Shown in pieces: positions 18,429 to 27,191 of a DNA stretch of 64,000 nt (positions are counted from its first letter, which is position 1; every line of letters starts with the position of its first letter). This stretch comes from Leucobacter komagatae (GTDB lineage: Bacteria; Actinomycetota; Actinomycetes; Actinomycetales; Microbacteriaceae), in the NCBI RefSeq assembly GCF_006716085.1, contig NZ_VFON01000001.1:1-64000 (forward strand). Reading direction: 5' to 3'. The notes beneath the pieces are model-generated. The model did not search any database. It worked only from the letters and a program-made list of their open reading frames with translations, and was not told the DNA's origin. The position numbers were made by a program, and so were the translations under genes.

Positions 18429-18812
18429 CTAGCGCACGTAGCCGCCGTCGCGCAGCCCGGCCTCGACCTCGAACCTATTGGTGAGGGGGTTGCGGCCGGC
18501 CAGGAAGTAGAGGAGCGGCATTGCGAGGCCGTAGCGCCGCCACTGGCGCCGGTGCACTTGCTCGTGTCTGAGGATCGCGGGGCTCACGTTTTCGTCGGTG
18601 AGGTAGCACGAGCCAACGCAGCTGCCGCCGCGGCCGAAGGTCCACCGGGGCATGCCGCGAAACACCCACAGCCCGTCGACGCGTTCGACCGCGCCGGTCG
18701 ACCAGATGCTGCCCCAGATGAAGCCCACTACCGTGGCGTAGGCGTAGCCGAACCACGCGAGCGGCAGGTTGCGCTGGGGTCGTGCGGGGGTCTCGCGTGC
18801 CGGGGCCGTCAC
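18429..18812 (-). CDS. small membrane-associated protein with HEQVH motif
   Basis: This 127-residue protein has one N-terminal hydrophobic segment (about residues 18-38), then RGGSCVGSCYLTDENVSPAILRHEQVHRRQW. The HExxH-type sequence HEQVH is followed by hydrophobic residues and a glutamate (RFEVEAGL), which recalls the active-site layout of small zinc metallopeptidases. The two cysteines (CVGSC) lie just before it. Similar short actinobacterial proteins are known to me only as hypothetical. It overlaps the arginase-family gene by 4 bases, so they are co-translated. Confidence 0.7.
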   Translation of the reverse strand: MTAPARETPARPQRNLPLAWFGYAYATVVGFIWGSIWSTGAVERVDGLWVFRGMPRWTFGRGGSCVGSCYLTDENVSPAILRHEQVHRRQWRRYGLAMPLLYFLAGRNPLTNRFEVEAGLRDGGYVR

Positions 18813-19657
18813 CTGGTGCCCCCTGAGACGAGGGCCGCGAGCAGTCGGAGCACCGTCGGTGAGTCGTCTGCCGCGATCTCGGCGGACGCCGGGGCGAACT
18901 CGCAGATCGCCGCGCCGGCGAGCGGGGCCTGAGCGATGGCGGCCCGCACGGCGCCCGCGAGGTCGGAAACCGAAAGGCCGAACGGCACGGGGGAGTGCAC
19001 CGCAGCGAACTCGGCGGGGTCGAGCACGTCGAGATCGATGTGCACGTAGACACTCGTCGCTCCCACTTCAGCGAGCCAACCGGCAATCGCCTCCGCGGGG
19101 CTCTCGGTCGACGCCGGAATAGCTCGCAACCCGAGCTCGTCAATCGCCTGCGCCTCCTCGGGATCGACCTCGCGGGCCCCGATGAGCAACACTCGCGCCG
19201 GCTCTACCGGGTGCGCGCCGTTGAGGTCGCCGATGCCCTGCCCGAGGGCGTGGCGCAGCGCCATGCCAGAGGCCGCGCCAGAGGGCGACGTGCTCGGATG
19301 CTGCAAATCGGGGTGCGCATCGAACCAGAGCACGGCGACGCTCGGGTCGCGCTCGACCGCGCGGTCGAGGCCCGCGAGCGTCGACGCACAGTCCCCGCCG
19401 AGCGTGATTGCGGGCTCCTCAGTGCCGTGAAGGATCTCGCGTGCGGCGTCGCGCGCCGCGACGACCGAGCTCAGGCGCGCGACGGGTGTGCCGAGCGAAT
19501 CGCCAGCCTGCTGCGGCACGGGCACGTCGAAACGGGCCGTGGGCGGGAGATCCTCTCGGAGGTGAGCGGCCCCGTCGGTGATGAGCATCGCGCGCGAGGA
19601 CGCCGAGCCCTGCCACTCGGGCATCAACAGATACTTCGCTCTGGTCGGCTCAGCCAT
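18809..19657 (-). CDS. arginase/agmatinase/formiminoglutamase-family protein
   Basis: This 282-residue protein has the ureohydrolase metal motifs: GGDCAS (with Asp where many enzymes have His), WFDAHPDLQ and HIDLDVLDP. The dinuclear manganese site thus looks largely complete, with D in place of the first His. It may hydrolyse arginine, agmatine or another guanidino compound; the sequence does not decide. I chose ATG 19657 with GAGGG upstream; GTG 19666 is possible. It is coupled to the HEQVH protein. Confidence 0.88.
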   Translation of the reverse strand: MAEPTRAKYLLMPEWQGSASSRAMLITDGAAHLREDLPPTARFDVPVPQQAGDSLGTPVARLSSVVAARDAAREILHGTEEPAITLGGDCASTLAGLDRAVERDPSVAVLWFDAHPDLQHPSTSPSGAASGMALRHALGQGIGDLNGAHPVEPARVLLIGAREVDPEEAQAIDELGLRAIPASTESPAEAIAGWLAEVGATSVYVHIDLDVLDPAEFAAVHSPVPFGLSVSDLAGAVRAAIAQAPLAGAAICEFAPASAEIAADDSPTVLRLLAALVSGGTR

Positions 19658-19709
19658 CGCACCCACCCTCTGTCTCGTGATCCACTCAGCCTACGCCGAC
19701 GTAGCTGAG

Positions 19710-20546
19710 TCAGTGCCCGACAGAGACAAAGTCGATGAGCTCCTCGACCCGGCCGACGAGCTGCGGCTCGAGGTCACGGAAGTTTCGCACCCGGCCGCGA
19801 ATGCGCTGCCACGCCTCCGCGGTGTCGGCGAGGTCGTCCGACGGCCACCCGAGCGCGCGGCAGATGCCCGTCTTCCAGTCGATGCCGCGCGGAATCTTCG
19901 GCCACTCGGTGAGCCCGAGCCGAGCCGGCTTCACGGCCTCCCAAATGTCAATGTACGGGTGGCCGACGATGCGCACGTGGCCGCCGTGCGGGCCGCGCTC
20001 GATCGCCTCCGCGATCCGCGTCTCTTTCGAACCGGTGACGAGGTGGTCAAGCAGCACGCCGGCGCGGCGACCCGGGCCCGGCTTGAACTCGGCGAGCACC
20101 CGCTCAAGGTGATCCGCGCCGTCAAGGAGTTCGACGACGATGCCCTCGATGCGAAGGTCGTCACCCCAGACCTGCTCGACGAGCTCGGCGTCGTGCTTGC
20201 CCTCGACGAAGATGCGGCTCGGCATCGCGACGCGCGCCCGCTCGAGCGGCGCCGCAAACGAGCCGGAGGCGGTGCGCTGCCGCACCTTGGCGCGCTTGGG
20301 CGGCACGAACTTCACGGGCTTGCCGTCGACGAGGAAGGCGTCTGAGAGCGGAAAGCCGCGCACGGCGCCGTCAAAGTCTTCAAGCTTCAGCACGCCATCG
20401 CGGGCGTCAACGACGGCGCCACAGAACTCGGTGAGGCTGTGCTCGACGACGAGGCCCTTGATGAGCTCCACCTCGGCGCGCTCGACAGGGCCGCGGCGCG
20501 GCTTCATCTGGGCGATCGGGTCGTTGTCGTAGCGGTTGTCGAACAC
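19710..20546 (-). CDS. DUF3097 family protein
   Basis: This 278-residue protein matches the actinobacterial DUF3097 family. The central part SRIFVEGKHDAELVEQVWGDDLRIEGIVVELLDG looks like a Toprim-type fold (EGxxD), followed by GVLLDHLVTGSKE and IVGHPYIDIWEAV. The function is unknown; a role on nucleic acid is suggested by the Toprim-like motif. The start is GTG 20546 with TAGGCT 7 bases upstream, fitting a leaderless mRNA. It is divergent from the enoyl-CoA hydratase-like gene. Confidence 0.88.
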   Translation of the reverse strand: MFDNRYDNDPIAQMKPRRGPVERAEVELIKGLVVEHSLTEFCGAVVDARDGVLKLEDFDGAVRGFPLSDAFLVDGKPVKFVPPKRAKVRQRTASGSFAAPLERARVAMPSRIFVEGKHDAELVEQVWGDDLRIEGIVVELLDGADHLERVLAEFKPGPGRRAGVLLDHLVTGSKETRIAEAIERGPHGGHVRIVGHPYIDIWEAVKPARLGLTEWPKIPRGIDWKTGICRALGWPSDDLADTAEAWQRIRGRVRNFRDLEPQLVGRVEELIDFVSVGH

Positions 20547-20610
20547 GGTCTCGAGCCTAGCGAACAGCGGCGCCCATGCGCCGCGCCGGTGGGGCTGCTA
20601 CCGTGGCGAT

Positions 20611-21681
20611 ATGAACGCTGACGTTTCCGAACCGCTCATCCTTGCTGCACGCGAAGGCGCGATCACGCGGGTGACACTCAACCGACCGCGCGCGATCAAC
20701 GCGCTCAACACCGAGATGTTCGCTGGCCTCGACGCGGCGCTTGACGCGGCTTCCGGGTCGAGCGCGATTGTGCTCGACGGTGCCGGCGAGCGAGGGTTCT
20801 GCGGCGGCGGCGACATCAAGCAGATCGCCTTCGGGGGTGACCCGCGGGCACTGTTCGGTGCCGAGTATCGCGTCGACTACCGCGTCCACGCCTCCGACGT
20901 TCCCGTCGTCGCGATCATGGACGGCATCGCGATGGGTGGCGGGATCGGGCTCGGCGGGCACGCCGCGTTCCGGATCGTCACCGAGCGCAGCCGCCTGGCA
21001 ATGCCCGAGGCGCGCATCGGCATCATGCCCGACGTGGGCGGTCACTACCTCCTCGCGAACGCCCCGGGCCGGCTCGGCGAATACCTCGCGATCACCGCGA
21101 GTGAGATGGGCCCTGCTGACGCGATCGCGCTCGGCTTCGCTGACACGCTCATCGACAGCGCGCGCATCGACGAGCTCCGCGAGGCGCTTGCCGCAGGCGG
21201 CGACCCGGCGGAGACCGTCGCCAGGTTTGCTGTGCCGGTGCCCGAGGCACCGCTGAACGCGGTGCGCGAGTGGTTCGACCCGATCGCCGACGCCGCGCTC
21301 ACCCGCGTCGACGCTGTCACCGACCCCGTCGGCGCGACCGCCGCACTCCTCAATGGCCTTGAAACGAGCGATGTTCCGGACGCCCGTCAGGCCGCCGAGA
21401 TTGTGCGCGGGATGTGCCCGGTGTCGCTCGTGGTGACCGTCTCGCAGATCGCGCGCACGCGCGCCGAGGGGCTTGACGTGCGCGGCGTGCTCGAGGACGA
21501 CTACAGGATCGTGCCGAGGCTCGCGGTGCTGCCGAACTTCGCGGAGGGCGTGCGAGCGCAGCTCGTCGACAAAGACCGGAACCCTAAGTGGCAGCCGAAG
21601 CGCGTCGAAGAGCTTGACGCGGGGGAAATCGCTGAGATCCTTGCGCCGCACGCCGCGGGCGAGACCGGCCTGGGGCTGTAG
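20611..21681 (+). CDS. 3-hydroxyisobutyryl-CoA hydrolase-like enoyl-CoA hydratase family protein
   Basis: This 356-residue crotonase-fold protein has the two oxyanion-hole segments GFCGGGDIKQ and GIAMGGGIGLGGH, with MPEARIGIMPDVGGHYLLA carrying the acidic catalytic region. The C-terminal signature FAEGVRAQLVDKDRNPKW is typical of 3-hydroxyisobutyryl-CoA hydrolase (valine breakdown) rather than plain hydratases. TACCGT at 20599-20604 is 6 bases before the ATG, so the mRNA is probably leaderless. It stands alone with no valine catabolic genes nearby. Confidence 0.9.
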   Translation: MNADVSEPLILAAREGAITRVTLNRPRAINALNTEMFAGLDAALDAASGSSAIVLDGAGERGFCGGGDIKQIAFGGDPRALFGAEYRVDYRVHASDVPVVAIMDGIAMGGGIGLGGHAAFRIVTERSRLAMPEARIGIMPDVGGHYLLANAPGRLGEYLAITASEMGPADAIALGFADTLIDSARIDELREALAAGGDPAETVARFAVPVPEAPLNAVREWFDPIADAALTRVDAVTDPVGATAALLNGLETSDVPDARQAAEIVRGMCPVSLVVTVSQIARTRAEGLDVRGVLEDDYRIVPRLAVLPNFAEGVRAQLVDKDRNPKWQPKRVEELDAGEIAEILAPHAAGETGLGL

Positions 21682-21716
21682 CCCGGGGGTCATTCGCGCG
21701 ACGCTACGCTTACAGC

Positions 21717-23270
21717 ATGACTGGATCAGGCGCGGCGGGGGGCACTCGGGGTGCTCCACGCGAGTTCCCTGTCGAACTCGACAGGGAACTCGAAGCGCCC
21801 CTGCCCGTGCAACTCGCGGCAGCGCTCCGCGAGGCGATTGACGTCGGTACGCTCAGGCCCGCCGAGCCCGTCCCCGCGACGCGCGAACTCGCCCGCAGAC
21901 TCGGCGTCGCCCGCGGCGTCGTCGTTGCGGCGTACGAACAGCTCATCGCGGAGGGGTACCTCGTCGCCGTGCACGGGCGAGGCACCGCGGTGAACCCCGA
22001 ACTCGACACGGCGCCGCCGCAGCGCTTGGAGCGCGCGGCTGACGACGGCCCGGGAGCCAGACGGCGCGAGATACGCCCCGTGCGGGATCCTGCGAGGGAT
22101 CCTGCCGCAGGTCGGGGTCCCGCGGCTGGTGCGGATAGTGGCGCCCCGCGCGGCAGAGCTCCGCTCGCCCCGGGGGAGCCGATCCCGAGCGCGATCAACA
22201 GCCCCGCGTGGCGCGCTGCCTGGCGGGAGGCCGCCTCGCGCGCCCACCTCGTCGCGCCCGCGCTGGGCGACCCGCGCCTGCGCGAGGAGGTTGCAGACCA
22301 CCTGCGGCGCATGCGCGCGACCGCGCGTTCGGCGGCCGATGTGATCGTGACGGCGGGTACCCGTGAGGGGCTCGGGCTGCTGCTCACCTCCCTCGGCACG
22401 ACGCGTGGCCGCGGCCTCGTCGTCGGCGTCGAGGACCCGGGCCTGCCGTCGCTGCGCGGCGTGGCCGCCCGGCACGGCGCCCGCATCGTCGCCCTTCCCA
22501 CCGACGGTGAGGGGCTCGACACGTCGCGGCTGCCCGAGGGCGTGCTCGACCTCGTCATCGTGACGCCGAGCCACCAGTACCCACTCGGCGGGTCGCTGCC
22601 GCTCGTGCGGCGCCGAGAACTGCTCGCCTGGGCGCGGCGCGGCGGCGTCGTCATCGTCGAGGACGACTTCGACTCCGAGCTCCGATTCACCGGGAGCCCG
22701 CTGCCGACGCTCGCAGCCCTCGACGATGACGTCCACGGCTCGGTCGTGCTGCTCGGCACGTTCTCACGCACGGTCGCACCCTCCTTGTCGGCCGGGTACC
22801 TGCTTGCGCCCGAAGGGATCCGATCGATGATCGAGCCGGTGCGCAGGGAACTCGGCGGGCCGGTCTCGTCGGTCGTGCAGTTCGCGCTCGCGCACTACCT
22901 CGCGACGGGCGAGCTGAGGCGGCACACCGCGAGGCTGCTCCGCCGCTATGCCGAGCGCCGCGATCTGGTGTCGGACCGGCTCGCCGGCGCGCGCGGGGTC
23001 AGAGTTCGGCCGATGGACGGTGGCCTCCACGCGGTCATCGAGTTCATCGGCCCCGACGCGGTCGCGCTCCGGCGCCGCGAGGTCGATGTTGTTGAGCGCA
23101 CCCGAGTGGCGGGGCTGGGCGCCGAGCCGCTCGGCGGGTACTGGCAGCGGAGCGGAGCGGGCATGTCTGGGCTGGTCATCGGGCTCGGCGGTTCAGACGA
23201 CACTGCCTTTGAAGCGGGGCTGGGCGCGCTCGCCGCCGTGCTGCGCGAATCTCCTGCTCCGCGCGGGTGA
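21717..23270 (+). CDS. MocR-family transcription regulator (GntR HTH plus aminotransferase-like domain)
   Basis: This 517-residue protein has a GntR-type winged helix at about 15-90 (LAAALREAIDVGTLRPAEPVPATRELARRLG split across the helices, then VVVAAYEQLIAEGYL), a linker rich in Pro, Ala and Arg (about 95-160) and a fold type I aminotransferase domain to the end. In this family a lysine normally binds PLP in a GTFSKT motif; here the motif reads GTFSRT, with R351. Other PLP contacts (ELLVIVTPSHQYPLGG-type and EDDFDSELR) are present. It probably regulates vitamin B6 or amino acid genes, but the target is unknown. TACGCT 6 bases upstream suggests a leaderless mRNA. Confidence 0.9.
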   Translation: MTGSGAAGGTRGAPREFPVELDRELEAPLPVQLAAALREAIDVGTLRPAEPVPATRELARRLGVARGVVVAAYEQLIAEGYLVAVHGRGTAVNPELDTAPPQRLERAADDGPGARRREIRPVRDPARDPAAGRGPAAGADSGAPRGRAPLAPGEPIPSAINSPAWRAAWREAASRAHLVAPALGDPRLREEVADHLRRMRATARSAADVIVTAGTREGLGLLLTSLGTTRGRGLVVGVEDPGLPSLRGVAARHGARIVALPTDGEGLDTSRLPEGVLDLVIVTPSHQYPLGGSLPLVRRRELLAWARRGGVVIVEDDFDSELRFTGSPLPTLAALDDDVHGSVVLLGTFSRTVAPSLSAGYLLAPEGIRSMIEPVRRELGGPVSSVVQFALAHYLATGELRRHTARLLRRYAERRDLVSDRLAGARGVRVRPMDGGLHAVIEFIGPDAVALRRREVDVVERTRVAGLGAEPLGGYWQRSGAGMSGLVIGLGGSDDTAFEAGLGALAAVLRESPAPRG

Positions 23271-23287
23271 CGGGGTACGCTTGCAAG

Positions 23288-23965
23288 GTGAGTGTTGAGA
23301 ACATCACTGCGAGTATGCAGAACTATCTCAAGGTGATCTGGAGCCTTGAAGAGTGGTCGGATACCCCGATCACGAATTCGGCGATCGCTGAGTCTGCCGG
23401 GGTGCGGCTGTCAACGGTCTCGGACGCGCTGCGCAAGCTCGCGGATTCGGGGCTGATCGACCACCAGCGCTACGGCACCGTGACGCTGACCGACGAGGGG
23501 CGCGAGCTCGCCGTCGTGATGACCCGCAGGCACCGGCTGCTGGAGACGTTCCTCGTGCGCGTGCTCGACTACTCGTGGGACGAGGTGCACGACGAGGCAG
23601 ACAGGCTCGAGCACGCGGTGTCTGATGAGCTCGTGAACCGGATCGATCGCGTGCTCGACTACCCAACGCGCGACCCCCACGGCGACCCGATCCCGAGCGC
23701 TGACGGTCTCGTGCACAAGCCCGTGGCGCAGCTGCTCACCGATATTGAGGCGCCGTGCAAGGTGCGCGTCGAGCGCATCTCTGACGCTGACCCCGAGATG
23801 CTGCAGTACTTCGCATCGCGCGGCATCATCGTCGACGCCGAACTCGAGATACTCGAGGGCGAGCCCTACTCCGAGACCACAGCCGTTGCCGTCGCCGGGA
23901 CCGGGCAGCAGGTGCTGCTCGGCAAGGCGGCATCGAACTCCGTCTGGGCCTCGCCGCTCGCCTGA
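23288..23965 (+). CDS. DtxR-family metal-dependent repressor, probably manganese type
   Basis: This 225-residue repressor has the winged helix at about 1-70, the dimerisation and metal domain at 70-145 and a FeoA/SH3-like domain at the end. Metal-ligand positions align as M10, H82, E86, H101, D105, E108 and H109. The position that is Cys in iron-sensing DtxR/IdeR (C102) is Asp here, which fits manganese sensing (MntR-like). I chose GTG 23288, since TACGCT lies 6 bases upstream and M10 then falls at the standard place. No metal transporter is adjacent. Confidence 0.9.
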   Translation: MSVENITASMQNYLKVIWSLEEWSDTPITNSAIAESAGVRLSTVSDALRKLADSGLIDHQRYGTVTLTDEGRELAVVMTRRHRLLETFLVRVLDYSWDEVHDEADRLEHAVSDELVNRIDRVLDYPTRDPHGDPIPSADGLVHKPVAQLLTDIEAPCKVRVERISDADPEMLQYFASRGIIVDAELEILEGEPYSETTAVAVAGTGQQVLLGKAASNSVWASPLA

Positions 23966-24087
23966 GGCCACCGTGAACCGGCAACACTGCAATGACGCAG
24001 CGCGCACGCATCACCGTTCGGTGAGAGATGCTTCCTCGCGCTCCGCAATACGAGATAATGGTGAGGGTGTCTTGAGAGGAGGCGAAG

Positions 24088-24729
24088 TTGGGCTGGTTTT
24101 CGAAGCGTAAGCGGCAAGCTCAGCCGCCGCGCCGTCTCCCGAAGCGCGTGCTCGCTCCCGTCGAGGAGATCGTTGAGCAGGGGCTGCTCGTCGCCGACGT
24201 CGCCGTTCGGATGACCGTGAAGAACGCGATCATCATGAACGCGCTCAAGGAGCACGCCGACTACGACGAAGCGCAAATCCTCGAGATGGTGCGCAACGCA
24301 CTGAACGAGCTCGCCGCTGAGCGCGAGCGCGACGCGCGCCACATCGCGCGAGTGCGCGGCGAGATTAAAGACACCGGTCGGAGCGCGTGGAGCGAGACCG
24401 AGTACGGCAACAGCGACAGCCGCACGCTGAAGCACCGGCAAGAGGTGTACGAGCAGGTCGCCGCCGAGCTGCGCGCGCGCACGGAAGACGAGGAGTACCT
24501 CGGCTCGACCGTCGAGCGCGCCCGCGGGCTTGCGTGGGCCGAGATCGGCGACTCGTTGAAGGAGCGCGCAAGCCACCCGTACTACAGCGGCGGCCACGAC
24601 GAGGACTACCGAAACAACCGTGACGATCGCATTCAGCAGCTGATCGAAAAGGATCTCACGTCGCTCATCAAGCAGCAGACCCCGAAGCCGAGTTTGAAGG
24701 ATCGGATCAGGCTTAAGGGCTCGAAGTAG
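24088..24729 (+). CDS. conserved hypothetical protein, charged and helical
   Basis: This 213-residue protein is hydrophilic and predicted to be mostly helical, with basic ends (GWFSKRKRQAQ and LKDRIRLKGSK) and no membrane segment. I do not recognise a domain. The start is TTG 24088, supported by a strong ribosome binding site (GAGGAGG, 5 bases upstream). GATAAT at about 24053 may be the -10. A run of charged residues at about 70-135 could form a coiled coil. Its 3' end converges with the acetyltransferase gene with a 9-base gap. Confidence 0.7.
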   Translation: MGWFSKRKRQAQPPRRLPKRVLAPVEEIVEQGLLVADVAVRMTVKNAIIMNALKEHADYDEAQILEMVRNALNELAAERERDARHIARVRGEIKDTGRSAWSETEYGNSDSRTLKHRQEVYEQVAAELRARTEDEEYLGSTVERARGLAWAEIGDSLKERASHPYYSGGHDEDYRNNRDDRIQQLIEKDLTSLIKQQTPKPSLKDRIRLKGSK

Positions 24730-24738
24730 CCCGCCCGG

Positions 24739-25068
24739 TTACTCGGCCTGGCTGAGCAGTTCGGGGTGCTTCGCGATGTAGCCCTCGATGAACCAGCACG
24801 AGGCCTGCACGCGGTTCGCGGCCGCGATGTCGGAGGTGAGCGCTCGGCGCGCGAGCAGACCCGAGAGGCCCGTGCCGCGGAGCGACCCGTCGACCAGCGT
24901 GTGGTCGAAGTCGACGACGCTCTCGCGCGGAAACGAGTAGTGGGCTTCGCCGACGACCTGTGAGCCGGTCTCGGTCTGCTGGTACACCGCGAAGCGCTGC
25001 GCCTCGGGCTCGTGGACGATGGTGATGCCGGCCTCGGCCGCATCCGCTTCTGTGAGGTAACGTGCCAT
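24739..25068 (-). CDS. GNAT-like N-acetyltransferase, YjdJ type
   Basis: This 109-residue protein matches the small Gcn5-related acetyltransferase family (Gtn2/YjdJ, PF14542). Marks are RFAVYQ, AHYSFPRESVVDFDHTLVDGSLRGTGLSGLLARRAL (the acetyl-CoA pyrophosphate loop RGTGL) and ASCWFIEGYIAKHPE. TAGGCT 6 bases before the ATG suggests a leaderless mRNA. The substrate is unknown. Confidence 0.85.
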   Translation of the reverse strand: MARYLTEADAAEAGITIVHEPEAQRFAVYQQTETGSQVVGEAHYSFPRESVVDFDHTLVDGSLRGTGLSGLLARRALTSDIAAANRVQASCWFIEGYIAKHPELLSQAE

Positions 25069-25099
25069 TCACGTAGCCTAACCCCGATATCCTCGAAGC

Positions 25100-25621
25100 G
25101 TGAGAGCGAAATATGTGGGAGCGCTGGCGGTTGTGGTCGTGGTCGCGCTCACGGGATGCACCGCCCCCGAGCCAGAGCCTGAGGAACTGACGGTTTCGGC
25201 GGCGGGCGCGCGCTACCTTGACGCGATCTGCCCCGTGAACGCTGCGTGGGAGGGCGTTGATCTTGAGGTCGACCGCCTGCGGCTCGTGCTCTCGCGGGGC
25301 GATACAGGCGACACCGCGGCGATTGGGGGTGCCCTCGCCGACCTTGAGCGGGCGTCAACGGCCGCATCCGAGACCCTCTCCGACGAGACGGTCGCGTGGC
25401 CGGCGAAGGCCGAGGGCGGGGTCGCGGAGGTAGCCGAGACCCTGGCCGCCGACGCTGAGCAGGCCGCGCGCGCAGCGAAGCTCCCCGCGGTCGATCTCGT
25501 GGATTACTCGTGGGAGGGTGTGAAAGCTATCGGTTCGGCCGCCGCCGCGACCCGTGCGGCGCTGGGGCTCCCGGAAGGCGTTGGGAGCGCCTGCGCGGAC
25601 CGGCCAGTTAGCGCCCGTTAA
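25100..25621 (+). CDS. lipoprotein of unknown function
   Basis: This 173-residue protein starts with a signal peptide (KYVGALAVVVVVALTGC) and a lipobox LTGC with C20. The mature part is acidic and alanine-rich, probably a small helical bundle, with two further cysteines (ICPVN and SACADR) that could form a disulfide. The start is GTG 25100; TATCCT at 25088-25093 lies 6 bases upstream. I do not recognise a family. Confidence 0.75.
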   Translation: MRAKYVGALAVVVVVALTGCTAPEPEPEELTVSAAGARYLDAICPVNAAWEGVDLEVDRLRLVLSRGDTGDTAAIGGALADLERASTAASETLSDETVAWPAKAEGGVAEVAETLAADAEQAARAAKLPAVDLVDYSWEGVKAIGSAAAATRAALGLPEGVGSACADRPVSAR

Positions 25622-25654
25622 CCCATTGGTCACTCTTGGCTCCCTGCGGGGGTC

Positions 25655-25688
25655 AAGTTGGCATAGAATATCCCTTCTATGCCAACTT
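25655..25688. promoter_or_regulatory. perfect 14-bp-arm palindrome over the MFS start codon
   Basis: The arms AAGTTGGCATAGAA (25655-25668) and its exact complement (25675-25688) enclose six bases. The left arm contains TAGAAT, a good -10, and the right arm contains the ATG of the exporter. A bound regulator would block transcription start, and the same fold in RNA would hide the start codon. This is probably the operator of the drug exporter. Confidence 0.8.
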
Positions 25689-27163
25689 CAGACGACGCCC
25701 AAAACTTCGACGAATTCCACGAGCCGAACGAGCCCGCCCAGCGGGCCTTTGGCGCGCGCGAACAACTTGCGATCTGGCTGCTCCTCGGTTCAGCGTTCGT
25801 CGTGATCCTCAATGAGACGATCATGGGTGTCGCGCTGCCCGAGCTCATGCACACCCTCGGAATCTCCGCGTCCGAGGGGCAGTGGCTCACCACGGCGTTC
25901 CTGCTCACGATGAGCGTCGTGATCCCGATCACTGGCATGCTCATCCAGCGCGTTCCGACCCGGGCGCTGTTCATCGCTGCAATGACGCTCTTCAGCGTCG
26001 GCACGCTCGTCGCGGCGCTCGCGCCGGGACTGCCGATGCTGCTCGTTGGCCGCATCGTACAGGCGTGCGGCACCGCGATCATGATGCCGCTGCTCATGAC
26101 GACCGTCGTCACGCTCGTGCCGCCGGGGCAGCGCGGCCGCATCATGGGCAGGATCTCGATCGTCATGTCGGTTGCGCCCGCGCTCGGGCCGACCGTGTCT
26201 GGCATGATCCTTGAGGTGCTGAGCTGGCGCTGGCTGTTCCTGCTCGTGCTCCCGATCGCGATCGTGGCGCTCGTGCTCGGCGGCGTACGGATGCCGAACG
26301 TTGGCGTGCGGAAGCGGACCTCGATCGACGTGCTTTCCGTGCTGCTCTCCGTGCTCGGCTTCGGTGGGCTCGTCCTCGGGCTCAGCGAGATCGGCAGCGC
26401 CGCAAACGGCCAGGCGCTCGTGCCGCCGTTCATCCCTGCGGGGGTTGGCGCTGCCGCACTCGCGCTCTTCGTCTGGCGCCAGCTGTCGCTGCAGCGCACC
26501 GACCGCGCCCTGCTCGACCTCCGCACGTTCAAGAGCCGCCCGTACGCGCTCTCGGTGATCCTGATCGCGTGCGCCTCGATGGCGCTGTTCGGGTCGCTCA
26601 TCCTCGTGCCGATCTACGCACAGAACGTCCTCGGCCTCACGCCGCTCCAGACCGGCCTGCTGCTCCTTCCCGGCGGCCTGCTCATGGGGCTGCTCGGGCC
26701 CGTGGTTGGGCGCATCATCGACGCGCATGGGGTGCGCCCGATGCTCATCCCCGGCACGATCGTGACCGCGCTCGCGCTGTTGAGCATGGGCCTCTTTCCC
26801 GATACGACGACGGTCTGGCAGGTGCTCGCGACGCACCTCGTGTTGAGCGTTGGGCTCGCTGGCGTCTTCACACCGCTGTTCTCGGTGTCGCTCGGTTCGC
26901 TGCCCGTCGAGCTTGCCTCGCACGGCAGCGCGATGCTCTCAACGGTGCAACAGGTTTCGGGCGCGGCTGGCACGGCGCTGTTCGTGACCGTGATGACGCT
27001 CGTCTCTGTCTCCTGGGCCGGTGGCGACCCCGTTGCGGTCGACGCCGAGGCGCTCGCCCACGGAACCCGTGTGGCCTTCATCATCGGAGGCGTGATCGCA
27101 TCGCTCGGCGCGATCGTGGCGCTCTTCGTGCGCGAGGCCGAGGCTGAACAGCAGTCTGTCTAG
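25679..27163 (+). CDS. MFS transporter, DHA2 (EmrB/QacA) drug exporter family
   Basis: This 494-residue protein has 14 predicted membrane helices, as expected for the proton-driven DHA2 multidrug exporters. Motif LNETIMGVALPELMHTLGISASEGQWLTTAFLL at about 40-72 is the DHA2 start, GRIVQACGTAIMMPLL is motif B-like, and APALGPTVSGMILEVLSWRWLFL is motif C. A palindrome covers the start codon. The downstream convergent HxlR-type gene is a candidate regulator, by nearness only. The substrate is unknown. Confidence 0.93.
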   Translation: MPTSDDAQNFDEFHEPNEPAQRAFGAREQLAIWLLLGSAFVVILNETIMGVALPELMHTLGISASEGQWLTTAFLLTMSVVIPITGMLIQRVPTRALFIAAMTLFSVGTLVAALAPGLPMLLVGRIVQACGTAIMMPLLMTTVVTLVPPGQRGRIMGRISIVMSVAPALGPTVSGMILEVLSWRWLFLLVLPIAIVALVLGGVRMPNVGVRKRTSIDVLSVLLSVLGFGGLVLGLSEIGSAANGQALVPPFIPAGVGAAALALFVWRQLSLQRTDRALLDLRTFKSRPYALSVILIACASMALFGSLILVPIYAQNVLGLTPLQTGLLLLPGGLLMGLLGPVVGRIIDAHGVRPMLIPGTIVTALALLSMGLFPDTTTVWQVLATHLVLSVGLAGVFTPLFSVSLGSLPVELASHGSAMLSTVQQVSGAAGTALFVTVMTLVSVSWAGGDPVAVDAEALAHGTRVAFIIGGVIASLGAIVALFVREAEAEQQSV

Positions 27164-27191
27164 CTGCACATCTAGCTGGCGAGCGCCGCCG

